Positions 22,046-33,085 of a stretch of 64,000 nucleotides of DNA are shown piece after piece. Position 1 is the first letter of the stretch. Every line of letters starts with the position of its first letter. Source of the DNA: Heterohyrax brucei (lineage: Eukaryota > Chordata > Mammalia > Hyracoidea > Procaviidae); the NCBI GenBank assembly GCA_028571685.1, contig CM053144.1, positions 98,300,171 to 98,364,170 of the forward strand. The letters are read 5' to 3'. Below the pieces are notes generated by a model, which saw only the letters and a list, made by a program, of their open reading frames with translations, had not been told where the DNA came from and searched no databases. The translations under genes and the position numbers were made by a program.

Positions 22046-23704
22046 GACAGTATGTCTGCAAGGCCTCCAAACTTGAGAATAATATAACTAGAATAACGTT
22101 ATCCCCACTGCGGAACCATGAAAAATCTCATCTCAAAGCAAACCTCTTTGGAAATACACCATTTCCTACCCTATTTCCAAATGACAGCCTAAAAATACAG
22201 ATTGCAAAGCATAGGATACAGAGATCTGCCTTTAAGCAAATGTCTTTATATGCATTTATTTATACACATTTAAACTTCTCATTTATTTAAAATAGAACAA
22301 AGTTTTGAAAAGCAAAAAGCCTTTGCTCTCCATTTTCCCTTAATACTCTGATTTTATTGGAAGCTAGTGATAGGGTGTGATATCTTCCGTGTAACAGTAG
22401 TAGCAGATTCTGGGATAAAATTTGGGTTATTAACATAATGGCTTATTTGTATTCTCTACATATCTTTTACACACAAAAAAGTTACTAGAACAACTATCTG
22501 AACTTCAGAAGGATATACAGAATTCAGGAGAAACAGGTAAAAATGGAAATTGATGTTTTATTCATTCACTAGTTTTTTTTTTTTTATTTAATTTCTATTC
22601 TTTGAAGCATGGTGGAAAGGATGCTTGAAGAGCAAATGACATAACAGATACAGAACCTACCCTTCAAGCTGACCACTGTCTAATGAGGACTAGGAAAGGT
22701 AGAATAGGGGTAGGGAAACAAAATAAAAGAAAAATTTGAGTCTAACTTGTATCTATCACTGTAAGTACGAACAGAGCTATCTGACACAGTGGTAGGTTGG
22801 CTGGCTATTTTAGGTGGAATTGTGAGGCCTTTTGATCATTAGACTGGAAGGGCTACCTTTGCCTAATTTCTGTCAGTTCTCACCTGTGCAATGTCTTTCC
22901 CCTCTCACTGTCTATATTTGAGGAATCCAAGTAACAGTGTGTCTAGGTTTCTACTTTAGAAACAATAGTACTAAAAACACCCACACAAAAATATCCTACC
23001 TGCTTTTCCTTATGTTGGTTGGATTAATACTGAAGAAAAAAAAATCCAAATCTACATTCTACAATAGCAGTACATTAGGGTATGACTTACATTGTAAATA
23101 ATTGTTAAGTAGAGTATGTTTGCACAGTTTGTCTAATGACTAGCCTAATTTTGAAGATTTAAAGTAATTCTGTGATATAATATTAATGGTGTATGAGCCA
23201 AAAATACACTCAAGTATAATCCTGTAATTTAAATTTAGAAAATAAATATGAGAAACATTATGGATTAAAGATTCAGACACTGAAAAACAAATATTAAATA
23301 TCTGGATAAATCTTTCCTCCATAGGTTATGTTTATTAAATAAACGTTGGCTATGAGAACTGATTAGGAATAAAAGCTTACATAGTGAAATCAATGATACT
23401 AAATGTATTGAAGTACTCACTAAATCATATGATCATGTGGGTGAAGCAATTACTTATTGTTTCACTCATTCAGTGAAAGAAATAATAAATCCTTTGGTTA
23501 GACTACTGTGTCACTAAACTAATAGTGATTTATATTTAACCATATTTGCATTTTGATTCCAAAAAAGAAAAAAAAAACTTTGTAAATACATTCCCCAGCA
23601 CTGTACATTCAGATGTTTAGTGTTGGAAGCCATGTTTCTAAAAAAGCAAATGGTATAAATGAAAGGCTTCAAGGTTTCTTAAATTAAAAAAACTTTGTTT
23701 CTTA
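22046..23704. other. Repeat-poor A+T-rich stretch, no gene
   Basis: No supported gene. A T run lies at about 22572-22584. The segment near 22600-22700 is weakly L2-like. No nameable young repeat is present. Confidence 0.4.
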
Positions 23705-24235
23705 ACGGCATTTCGCTTTTTATCGTGTTTTAGGTGAAAGTTTACAGAACAAGTTAGTTTCCCACTCAACAAATTGTACCCCAAGTGTTTCACAACATTG
23801 GTTTCAATCCTTCCGCTGTGTCAACACTGTCCCCATTTCTGACCTAGGTGCCTTGTTTCCTTTGATCTGGTATTCCCATCCCTTCCTGCCTTCTCATATT
23901 AACTTTCAAGCTAGCATTTCTCAAATATTTTGGTCTCCTACACTTATTTCTTCTATGGAGCACATTCTTTTCATTAGTTTCTTATATTATTGGTTTTTTT
24001 ATAGGTGATTTCCAGGAACAGCTGTAGTTTTAAGTCAGAAGGATCTCTTAGAGTCATAGTCCTAGCGATTACTCTGGTCTCTATCAAGCCAATAAGTCTG
24101 CTCTTTGTATATGAATTGTATTTTTGTTCTATGTATTTCTCCTGCTTTGTAATCCTGGTCTTAGTGGTTGGTAATGGTAGCCACACATGACCTATTTGTT
24201 CTGGGCTCTGGGCTCAAAGACTCTTTTAAACCTGA
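23705..24235 (-). mobile_element. Family E interspersed repeat, copy 4
   Basis: The left end ('tttttatcgtgttttaggtgaaagtttacag') is the reverse of the family E 3' tip. On the minus strand it reads '..ctgtaaactttcacctaaaacac..'. The body extends at least to the segment around 24190. Relationships in the upstream half are less certain. Confidence 0.55.
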
Positions 24236-24688
24236 ATTTAAGATATTTATTTCCCAAAAAAAAGATGGTGGAACAATGTGACATACCTAGTATCTCAGAA
24301 ACCAGTAGAATTATAATATAGTACTTTCCTATGTATAACGCCCTTGGGATTTTGATGCCTACTTGAAACAATCTCTACTAATTGAGGCAAAAATATACAC
24401 ATTTTCTATTCTAAAATCTTGTCGTCACTTATACAAATAAAACACACCTGAACCCCTTTGAGTACCAGCCTCTCTACACCTCCACATTCCTGCACACCCC
24501 CCACCCACACACAATACATCTTTAACCCAATCACACGGTGCTATAAATTTTTGGTCTCAGATTCTAAGATATGCTTTTAATTACAAAGAAATAGAAGAAA
24601 ATACGTATGTATGACCAAAATCCATTGACTCATAAGCAACTTTTTTTCACTAGGTATTAAGCTAACTGACTGAAATGTATTGTTCTCA
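24236..24688. other. Unassigned gap
   Basis: No gene or nameable repeat; a C-rich patch lies at 24490-24510. Confidence 0.4.
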
Positions 24689-25185
24689 TGTCAACCAAGT
24701 CTTGACGAAGCCATCTTCCTGCAAAGGCACGCAGGCAGCCAGAGACCAACAAAGAGATGTTCTCCCCTCCGCTACCCCCCTAGAATGTAAGCTTCGTCTA
24801 TCCTTCTAAGAAGAGGTTCCATCTTGTTTATTTTAGGACTGTGGAAAAACATGTGATGATCTAAAAACCATAAAAGAAAAACAAAGTTATCTGCCTTGTG
24901 ACCAGGAACTTAAATTATGGCCAGACCACCTCTGGGCCCCAAATGCCAATTTAGATATCAACACATGTGGGAGGAAAGCGCTGTGACCGAGGAAGAATTA
25001 ACGTTCTACAACTTTCTAGGACTCATAAAATCTTACTCACTTTTTCTATAAAACCTCCAGCTAGTGCCCCTCTAGGGGACACAGATTCTGGAGGGATGAC
25101 CCCCTCTGTCTCCTTGTCTAGTGGAACACAATAAATGTCTTGCTTCTGATCTCACCCAGTCTCAAAGATTGGCTTTTTGCTGCAG
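24689..25185 (+). mobile_element. ERV1-like LTR (candidate)
   Basis: The architecture is LTR-like: a TG start near 24689, a TATA-type signal 'ctataaaacc' at about 25047, an AATAAA signal at about 25131 ('cacaataaatgtc'), then a T-rich end 'ggctttttgctgca' near 25185. No target duplication was found and the boundaries are approximate. No internal retroviral sequence is attached. Confidence 0.5.
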
Positions 25186-25269
25186 GCAGCATGAACTCCA
25201 CTTATGTTTGCAGCAACACTATGATTACCTGTTAGGCTCAATACTATGCCCTGATTTACAAAGTTTTTT

Positions 25270-25385
25270 CCATTCTCAGTGCCTCAGTTTTCTTATCTAT
25301 AAGATGGGGCCAATAATAACACCTTATGAATTTGATGTGAAAATTAAAATAATTGAAATGATATTTGAATTCTCATTTTTCGTAC
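25270..25385 (+). repeat. MIR 3' part
   Basis: 'cagtgcctcagttttcttatctataagatgggg..aataataacacc' is the familiar 3' half of MIR. Confidence 0.65.
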
Positions 25386-25448
25386 CCCTCACCTGCATAT
25401 CCATTTGATCATCAGATCCTATTTGTCTTTACTCTAAACACACTTCAG

Positions 25449-25615
25449 GTGCCTGATGGTGTAGTAGTTAACAGCTCTGGCTGCTAACTAAAATGTTGGC
25501 AGTTCAAATCCACCAGCCACTCCTTGGCAATCCTGTGGGACAGTTCTACTGTGTCCTATAGGGTTGCTGTGAGTTGGAATCGACTAGACAGCAACAGATT
25601 TGGTTTAGTTTTGGT
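25449..25615 (+). mobile_element. AfroSINE, full length
   Basis: 'ggtgcctgatggtgtagtagttaacagc' through 'tatagggttgctgtgagttggaatcgactagac' and a TTTGG tail. Confidence 0.85.
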
Positions 25616-25744
25616 TAAATAAATTTCAAATTTTTCTAATTCTTCAGTCTTCTCTGTGCCCACTTTCTTTTCTTTCTCATTATTATTATTTTACGGCATG
25701 TGTTTTCAATATTGGAATGCACGCTTATTAACCGTGTTAAAATT

Positions 25745-26510
25745 TTTGGCTGGTGTATAACGGGTGTGAGGGTGATGTCTCACCTCCTCTAACTTCCCAG
25801 GGATGAAAGAGAAGCAGGATCAACAGCTCAAGGCCAGTTCTTATCAGGCAGTCAGACATGCCTCCTCTCCCCTCCGTTTTTACCAATTTTGACATCAAAT
25901 GTCCCTCCATGGCATTGATTCTCTGCTAAGTTTGATAATTCACTGCAGTGGCCACACAAAACTAAGAGACCATCTGGACTACGGGGTTTATTAGGAATAT
26001 AACATGGTAACAACTCAGATTCAGGAACACTGAAAGATACAGTTCTTCCATCAAGACAGCTTCTTCCCAACCAAGCTAGCAAGTACACTTCTCCCTGGAC
26101 TTAGGCCTCTGCCCAAATGCACTCAGCTTTCTCTCTCTGTGGGGCAGGAAGCCCACTGTCCCATCTCCTGCAGCCATGCCTCTGTCACCACTTCTTGCCA
26201 TCTTTAGGATTACAGCTCACTCTCTGTCTCCTAAATTCAGGAGCTTCTCAGCCCAGGTACCCCAGACTGAGACTTGCTGGCTCCTGCCTTTTCTTCCGTG
26301 GTAGTGGTAAAATCTTCTCTTTCCTATCTCTGAGGTGGCACATTTCAATCCCATAGGAAGGAACAACTGACATATCCCTTTGACGAGCCACAGTTAACCC
26401 TATCACACAGTCCTACCGAATCACTTGCACTGGAGCTGCAAAACTATGGCTAGAAAGGTCACACAAAAGTAATCAATCCCACCACAGTTGGCAATATGGA
26501 TTTTGAGAAG
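25745..26510 (-). mobile_element. ERVL-like LTR with primer-binding site and leader piece
   Basis: On the minus strand an LTR (about 26510 to 25897) is followed by a primer-binding-site-like 18-mer at 25879-25896 (tgatgtcaaaattggtaa) and leader to about 25745. The LTR matches the plus-strand copy at 53166-53815; for example 'caagtgattcggtaggactgtg' pairs with 'caagtgattaaacaggactgtg'. ERVL elements use tRNA-Leu as primer. No gag or pol frame is attached. This is an old provirus fragment. Confidence 0.65.
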
Positions 26511-26582
26511 TAATACAAGCCACCAATGAGACAAATGGCACTGTGGCATCTCTGATCTGTGGTATAACAATATATCAATACC

Positions 26583-26751
26583 AAAAAAAAACAGGCTTGC
26601 CTTCAACTTAATTGCAACTCATAGATACCCTATAAGAACAAAGTAGAACTGCCCCATAGGGTTTCTAAGGAGCATCTGGTGAATTAGAACTGTGGATCAT
26701 TTGGTTAGCAGCCAAATGCTTAACCATCAAATGCTTAACCAGGGCCCCTCC
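26583..26751 (-). mobile_element. AfroSINE with a short internal duplication
   Basis: Full antisense SINE. The head contains a repeated 'aaatgcttaacca', probably replication slippage after insertion. Confidence 0.8.
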
Positions 26752-27489
26752 AAATATTGCAGTGAAAGCTATATAGTTAACTTATTGTAGGTGTTTTTCT
26801 ATTAGGTTACATGAGGAACATCTGGCTTACAAATATGACACAGAAAAATCAAAACAAAGGCACCAGGTCTATCATACAGGAAAGCCATAATTATGCTTGC
26901 AAGATTTATCTCACATAAATAAAGGAAAAAAAGGCCAAAAAAAAAAGGCTTAGGAAATAAGCACATCCAGGAAGCAAAATCTAAGGAATGATCAATCTAC
27001 ACAACAATGAGGTTTCAGTTCCAGTCACTGACCATCACACATTTCAAAAGGGACCCCCACCTTGAAGTTAAATTCATTAGAATTTAAATGAGGACTCACC
27101 TATGAGATCCAGAGGCCTACAAGTTGGAGATGGTATACTGTTAATAATAACAAAAGACTTAAGACCACCAGCATTTTACAGATGGATAAACTGATTTTCC
27201 TGCATCTGCTGTTTTCTACCTCAGTCCATCCTCTAGAGTGATTTAAAAAAAACAAAACGGTTACGCAAATCACATCGGTCTCCTTTTTAAAACTCCTAAT
27301 GGGTTCCTCTTATTGTCACATATTGCTATATATACATATGGCAAAATATTTGCAATTTCAAGACTTTTTACACATACAATTTAGTGATATTAATTGCATT
27401 CATCATATTGTATCACACTTATCACACTATCCATAAATCTCCTTCTGAGATGAGGAACATAGAGGCCTCTTAAACACCTTTCATTTAAC
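26752..27489. other. Unassigned gap
   Basis: No gene or nameable repeat; an A run at 26938-26947. Confidence 0.4.
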
Positions 27490-27609
27490 TACCTTTCAAG
27501 GGAGTGGTGTAACTAAAACCACACACAGGTGACAGGAGACAGGAAACTTAAAGATCTCCACAAACAACTTTCAAGTAAGTGGTGTACTGGAAACCACACA
27601 TAGATGATT

Positions 27610-27785
27610 AAAACAAAAACCAAACAAAAAAACCAACCCACTGCCATCGAGTAGATTCTGACTCATGGTGACCCTATATGTCAGAGTAGAAATGCTCCAT
27701 AGTTTCCAAGGGGTACCTGGTGAACCTGAACTGTTGACCTTTCAGTTAGCAGGTAGCACTTAACCACTGTGCCATCAAGTTTTCC
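27610..27785 (-). mobile_element. AfroSINE with 14-bp target duplication
   Basis: Flanked by acacatagatgatt (27596-27609) and acacataggtgatt (27786-27799), one mismatch. Full length. Confidence 0.88.
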
Positions 27786-27799
27786 ACACATAGGTGATT

Positions 27800-27967
27800 T
27801 TAAAAAAAAAAAAAACTAGTGCCGTTGAGTCAGATCTGACTCAGAGCGACCCTATAGGACAGAGTAGAATTCCTTCATAGAATTTCTAAGGAGTGCTTGG
27901 AGGATTCAAACTGCCAACCTCTTGGTTAGCAGGCATAGCACTTAACCACTGTACCACCAGGGTTTCC
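27800..27967 (-). mobile_element. AfroSINE reusing the same target
   Basis: Its left flank is the right duplication of the previous SINE (acacataggtga, 27786-27797). Its right flank is atatataggtga (27968-27979), two C-to-T-type differences. It inserted into the duplicate made by its neighbour, or the neighbour inserted into its own. Confidence 0.82.
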
Positions 27968-27999
27968 ATATATAGGTGACAGACGACAAGAAACCTAAA

Positions 28000-28162
28000 C
28001 AAACACACACACAAAAAGACACAAACCCACTGCCATCAAGTCAAATTCAACTCATAGTGACCCTATAGAAGAGAACAGAACTGGCCCATAGAGTTTCCAA
28101 AGAGCACCTGGTGGATTTGAATTGCCATGCCTTTGGTGAGCAGATATAGCACCAACGTTTCC
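28000..28162 (-). mobile_element. AfroSINE with perfect 12-bp target duplication
   Basis: Flanked by aagaaacctaaa at 27988-27999 and 28163-28174, identical. This is the third SINE in 600 bp, all in the same orientation. Confidence 0.9.
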
Positions 28163-28740
28163 AAGAAACCTAAAGACCTCTGTAAATACCGTCACTAAAC
28201 AGTGCAACCAAAACTACAAACAGAAAGTAGAGTACTAAAGACCCAATGAACCACATCCTGGGACACTGAGGTAAGTCCCTCAAATGACTGTGTACAAATT
28301 CCTCAGAGTTGTTTTTCAGAAGGAACAAGGTGAAACTAGTTCCAGGAACATGCACAGAAAGTCTAGTTTTGATCAGAGGGCTACAATCAGGACCCAGGGG
28401 TTGAACCAATGGAACAAGAAACTGTGCAGGCATAATACTCGCTCATAAATCTTACTACAACAACCAGAAGCCTTCACCGCAGCAGCCACCTTGAAGTCTG
28501 CTTGCACAAACACTACATTACCCTGGCTCCACCCTCTCCCCACCCCCTTATAATGAATAGTGATGATTTCCCCTTCCCAGCTCAAAATCTTTAAAAACTC
28601 AGACAAGCCCTTTGTTCCACAAGACAGAGGCTGGCACTGCCCAGGCCTTCTCCATCTCTGCTTGGAGGCCTTTCTTTAACAAACCTTACTTATGAAGAAA
28701 GAGTCTGTGTGCCTTTATCTGTTCATTTTTGATAGATAAA

Positions 28741-29216
28741 GGACAAGTACCTCAAGTATGTCTGTGGCACCAGGGAGACTGCTAGCACTTTTACAAGAAG
28801 TCTCTCAAAATTTAGAAAAATGTATTTTTAATATAATCTGAGGTAGTGGGAATGTTCTTAGATGAGAGAAAACCTCAAAAAACTCAGTGGCTGAAAATGT
28901 GACAGACTTGGTTAAAGAAAAAAGGAAAGATTATTGTCATAGCACAGAAATGAGGTATAACCAAGTGACTGGACTGAGGATTTTGTGGTAAAACACAATT
29001 TCAGTTACAGAAAACAGGATGAGTACAAGAAAGGCAGATACGATAGAGAGCAAAAGAGAAGAAAGTTTGGGAACATTTTATTCAAAACCAAGTTTTCAAA
29101 ATCCTACTAGTTCTTCTATTTTTAGGAAGTTTATAAATTTGATTGGAAAAGTTCACATTTCAAAGGAAAAGAGATTCAGACAAGTGGCAATTCAGGGTCC
29201 CTAAAAGTTAAGCCCC
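28741..29216. other. Unassigned gap
   Basis: No gene or nameable repeat. Confidence 0.4.
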
Positions 29217-30070
29217 CGACTTGTATGTCAGTTTACCACACTGTGGGGGCGCGTGTGGTGATGTGATGCTGGAAGCTATGCCACTGGTTTTCAGATACTA
29301 GCAGGGTCACCCATGGTAGACAGGCTTCAGCTGTGTTTCTAGGCTAAGACAGACTAGGAAGAAGGACCTGGGAATCTACTTTTGAAAAGAATTAGAAAGT
29401 GAAAACCTTAAGAATAATGCTGGAACACTGTCAGATATAGCAGCAGAAAATGAGCATCTCATATTGGAAGGCACTCAAAAGACGACTAGGGAAGAGCTAC
29501 CACCTCAAAGCAGAGTCAGCTTTAACTAATTAAGTTCCACAGCAATGCCCACGGGAAGCAACAGTCAAGAAATCAAAAGACACATTGCACTGGGAAAATC
29601 TGTTGCAAAGAACCTCTCTCTTTAAAGTGTTGAAAAGATGTCACCTGAAGACTAAGATGCACCTGACTCAACCTATGGCATTTTCAGTCACACTATATGC
29701 ATGCAAAAGTGGGACGATGAATTGATGCCTTTGAATTGTAGTGTTGGAGAAGAACATTGAACGTATCATGGACTGTCAGAAAAGCAAACACCTGTTCTGG
29801 AAGAAGTATAACCAGAGTGCTCTTTGAAAGCAAAGACAGCGAGACTGCACCTCACACACTTGAAACATGTTATCAGAATGGATCAGTCCCTGGAGAAGGA
29901 CATCATGCTTGGTAGAGTGAGCCAGCCAAGTGTCGTCAAGTCAGTAGAGTGAAGGGTCAACAAAAAAACAAAAGACTCTCAACAAGATGGACTGACACAG
30001 TGGCTGCGAAAATGGGCTGTGCGTAGGGTCGCTATGAGTCAGAACCAACTCAAAGGTACCTAACAACAAC
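29217..30070 (+). mobile_element. Internally deleted RTE: 5' UTR joined to the 3' end
   Basis: Bases 29217-29535 match the 5' UTR of the RTE copy at 56698-57020 ('gatgctggaagctatgccactgg', 'agcagggtcacccatgg', 'gactaggaagaag'). At about 29540 the sequence jumps to the RTE 3' region ('caatgcccacgggaagcaacagtcaagaaatc') and continues to a normal tail near 30068 ('gggtcgctatgagtcagaaccaactc..cctaacaacaacaa'). All of the endonuclease and most of the reverse transcriptase are missing, leaving a non-autonomous element of about 850 bp. Confidence 0.85.
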
Positions 30071-30385
30071 AAAGCCAGGTAAAATGTGCTTTTTAAGAAC
30101 AAATAACTTTCACTAACACCTGAAAATTTCCATAATTTAGCAGAAATTTTATTGACTAAAATATATATAAATATGTAAGTGTATATAAGACTACATAATT
30201 TCTAATATTTCTTGGTTTTTAAATACTAAAACCAAAGACGTGAATCAAATCTTTTTCTCTAGGATCTCAAACTATATTATTACATGATAAAATTCATTAT
30301 TATGCCTTTTCAGGTGACAAGAGATGTTATATCTACTTTGTAGGACAGGAAAGTGAGCAGATTTTGTAGGGACTTTTCTAACTTA
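30071..30385. other. Unassigned gap
   Basis: A+T-rich, no recognised feature apart from the left copy of the SINE target at its right edge. Confidence 0.4.
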
Positions 30386-30540
30386 GGAAACCCTGGTGGC
30401 ATAGTGAGTTAAGTGCTACAGCTGCTCACCAAAAGGTCAACAGTTCAAATCCACCAGGCGCTCCTTGGAAACTCTACAGGGCAGTTCTGCTCTGACCATG
30501 AGGGTCGCTATGAGTCAGACCCGACTCGATGGCGGTGAGT
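30386..30540 (+). mobile_element. AfroSINE, first of two at one target
   Basis: Full-length SINE whose left flank is 'tttctaactta' (30375-30385) and right flank 'tctctaacataa' (30541-30552). Confidence 0.85.
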
Positions 30541-30552
30541 TCTCTAACATAA

Positions 30553-30728
30553 GGAAATCCTAGTGAGGTAGGATTAAATGTTACAATAGTTAACCAGAAG
30601 ATAGGCAGTTCAAATCTGCCAGGCTCTCCTTGGAAAGCCTACAGGGCACTTCTGCTCTGTCTATACAGTTGCTATGAGTCAGAATCAACTCTACAGCAGT
30701 AAGGTTGCTTTTTTTTTTCCTTTGAGTT
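30553..30728 (+). mobile_element. AfroSINE, second of two at one target
   Basis: Same orientation as its neighbour. Left flank 'tctctaacataa', right flank 'ttctctaacttaaa' (30729 onward). The target word therefore occurs three times around two SINEs. Confidence 0.85.
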
Positions 30729-30898
30729 TTCTCTAACTTAAAGTAATGAATCAAACCAAGCAAAAAAGGATACAGCCCCAGGACTGAAGGCACAGTTCAC
30801 CAGGCCTTTTCTCTTATTACTGCCAATAACTGAAATTAATGTAATATTGAACCATTCATTACTATTTTTCACCTGCTGTCTGTATAAGCTATTAAAAG

Positions 30899-31211
30899 GT
30901 ATCAATGCCTATGGAAGCAACAGTCAAGAAATCAAACAATGCATTGTACTGAACAGATCTGCTGCAAAAGATACCTGTAAAGTGTTAAAAAGCAAAAATA
31001 TCACTTTAAGGGCTAAGGCGTGCCTGACCCAAGCCATGATGTTTTCATTCACCTCAGGTACATGTGAAAGGCAGACAGCACATAAGGAAAATCGAAGAAC
31101 TGATGACTATGAATTCTGCTGTTAGAGAAGAATACTGAACATACCGTGGGCTACCAGAAGAACAAACATATCTGTCCTGGAAGAAGTACAGCCAGAATGT
31201 TCATTGGAAGA
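30899..31211 (+). mobile_element. RTE 3'-region fragment
   Basis: It begins 'tatcaatgcctatggaagcaacagtcaag', at the same place in the RTE as the deletion joint at 29540. It ends within the C-terminal region ('gtacagccagaatgttcattgg') without the RTE tail. Confidence 0.75.
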
Positions 31212-31445
31212 TTAATTCCTGGAACTTTTCCATCAATTCCTGGAACTTTTTCACTAAAACCTTCAGTGTAACATAAGTAAAAGCCACAAGCTTCCCTGCT
31301 GGTTATCCCTGACCCTCCTGTCTTCCAAGGGAAGTCAGTAGTTAGCCAGGAAGCACCTGGACAGCAGGATCCACTACTAATTAAGCAAATAAATGAATAA
31401 AAAATAGAATGAAAAGCACATAAATGTAATAAAAATATATATACA

Positions 31446-31632
31446 CCAAAACCAGCCCACTGCCAATTCTGACTCACAGCAACCATAGAGAAAACAATGG
31501 AATTGCCCTATAGGGTTTACAAGACTATATTTTTACAGAAGCCAAGTGACTAATCATCCTTCCAAGGAGCAGTTGATGTGTTCAAACCACAGACCTTTCG
31601 GTTAGCAGCTGAGTGCTTTAACCGCTGCACCA
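31446..31632 (-). mobile_element. AfroSINE, long variant
   Basis: The antisense SINE has an extra middle block ('aagactatatttttacagaagcc') typical of the long variant. It is 18 bp from an oppositely oriented SINE. Confidence 0.75.
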
Positions 31633-31649
31633 AATACATAGAGAGAGAG

Positions 31650-31808
31650 AGCCCTGGTGGCACAATGGTGAAGACATCAGGCTGCTGACCGAAAGGTCAG
31701 CCATTCAAATTCACCAACTGCTCACTGGAAACACTATGGGGCCCTTCTGCTCTGTCCTACAGTGTTACTATGGGTCAGAATCAACAGCAATCGGTTTGGT
31801 TGTTATTT
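31650..31808 (+). mobile_element. AfroSINE, full length, inverted partner
   Basis: 'gagccctggtggcacaatggtgaag' to 'cagtgttactatgggtcagaatcaac'. Together with the previous SINE it forms an inverted repeat that could fold into a hairpin in RNA. Confidence 0.85.
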
Positions 31809-32487
31809 GTTCTCTGGATGTGTGTGTATTTCTCTGAGTAAGACATGGTTTTATTTTAATCAATCATATTTTTAATAAATAGGAAACTACTAACGCTAGT
31901 TTCTGTCCTCTGGAAAGACACACACTACCACATTTTACAAAGGCATTTCACAAACAAGGTTGTCCTCATTTGTTTTATTAAGTCTCTCAACTCAATGGTT
32001 ATCTTATGTACTTGCAGTAGGGCTTATGATTTCTTACAGATAATAGAGGCTATTAGGGCAGAAATTAGGTCAAGAGCAACACCAAATAGTCAGTGTCCCC
32101 CAATTCCTTCTCTTGTGTCTAGTAGACATACTTTGATTTTTACCCACTCTGTGTATATATTAAAGCTCTTGAAGATTTTATTCTTGTAATTGTTAAAATA
32201 CTGTCATAATAACCATGGCTAAAATTTATCATTCACGTTGTATCAGCCACCGGCTAAGTATATAAGAGGGATTACAAAACTTTTAAAAATCCTGTCAAAT
32301 TTTTACCATTACTTTTACTGTTTTTATAGATGAAGAATCTCAACTTAAATAAATACTTGAATGATTAAGACTACAAATAAAAAAAAAAAAAATTTTCCAG
32401 AGATCAATTTGTGACCACTCAGAGTCTTCAAAATTTTTACATCATTTGAAAATTTTAAGGTAGAGAGAGAGATCATCATCTTGGTAG
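31809..32487. other. Unassigned gap, weak L2/MIR-like patch at 32200-32370
   Basis: No gene. The patch at 32200-32370 ('tgtatcagccaccggctaag..tttttatagatgaagaatc') is weakly like old mammalian L2/MIR sequence. Confidence 0.35.
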
Positions 32488-32941
32488 TTGTGATGGTAAC
32501 GGCTGGGTGTCAACTTGGCTGGGCCGTGACTCTCAGTGTTCAGGCAGCAATATAATGTGATTACTTCCCTGATTAAATTTCATGTGATCACCTCCATGAT
32601 GGAATGCCCTGAGCGGGGGGTTGTTTGTGGCAGCTCAGTGTGCCCGCAGCCCTCATCTCACCACCTTTGTCCATCCATGTCCTCTCGGCTCACCTTGCCC
32701 GTGCTTCTGCTGGTTCCACATCCTGCAGCTGGCTTCTATTCCTCCGGTCTCCAGTTGTTGGGACTTGGGCTAGCAGATGGCCAGTGTCTTGCCTGCCAGT
32801 CATCCATCTTCACAGCCCTGTGGCATGCTGATCTTGGGGCTGCCAGTCTCTGTGGCTACATGAATCAGGAAAGTCTTTTTCCTTCCTGTCCCACAGACTT
32901 GGCACTTACAACCTCTAAAAAGCATGTAAGCCACTTCCTTA

Positions 32942-32980
<39 letters not shown>

Positions 32981-33085
32981 AGTGTGTGAATATACATGTA
33001 TGTATATATATGTGTGCTTATATATACATACACACATGCACACTTTACCGGTTTTTTTCTCTCCAGAGAACACAGCCTAGACAAT
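32488..33085 (+). mobile_element. Old interspersed repeat of uncertain class
   Basis: It opens with 'ggtaacggctgggtgtcaacttggctgggcc', has 'gatcacctccatgatgg', and closes with 'tttctctccagagaacacagcc'. These words recur together in old mammalian repeats. An internal CA/TA microsatellite has expanded. The 216-codon frame at 32536-33186 crosses the repeat and the microsatellite and is not a gene. Confidence 0.5.
32944..33040. repeat. (CA)n microsatellite followed by TA/TG-rich run
   Basis: About 18 uninterrupted CA units at 32944-32979 are followed by mixed TATA/TGTG sequence to about 33040. It is probably length-polymorphic. Confidence 0.9.

Larger units (their letters stand above)
27490..28740 (+). 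repeat. Tandem repeat and LTR-like region carrying three AfroSINEs
   Basis: A unit of about 75 bp ('tttcaagggagtggtgtaac..ccacacacaggtgac..aggaaacttaaagat') at about 27495-27569 is followed by a second copy starting at 27570. That second copy is split by SINEs at 27610, 27800 and 28000. Downstream, 28430-28700 looks like the promoter and polyadenylation part of a retroviral LTR ('ctttaaaaactcagac', 'tctttaacaaacctta'). A U3 region with enhancer-like direct repeats is one reading (inference). The minus-strand frames over 28170-28606 are chance. Confidence 0.45.

Noticed and set aside
32944..32979. Possible CRISPR-like or satellite array
   Set aside because: It is a plain CA microsatellite with no spacers; vertebrate nuclear DNA.
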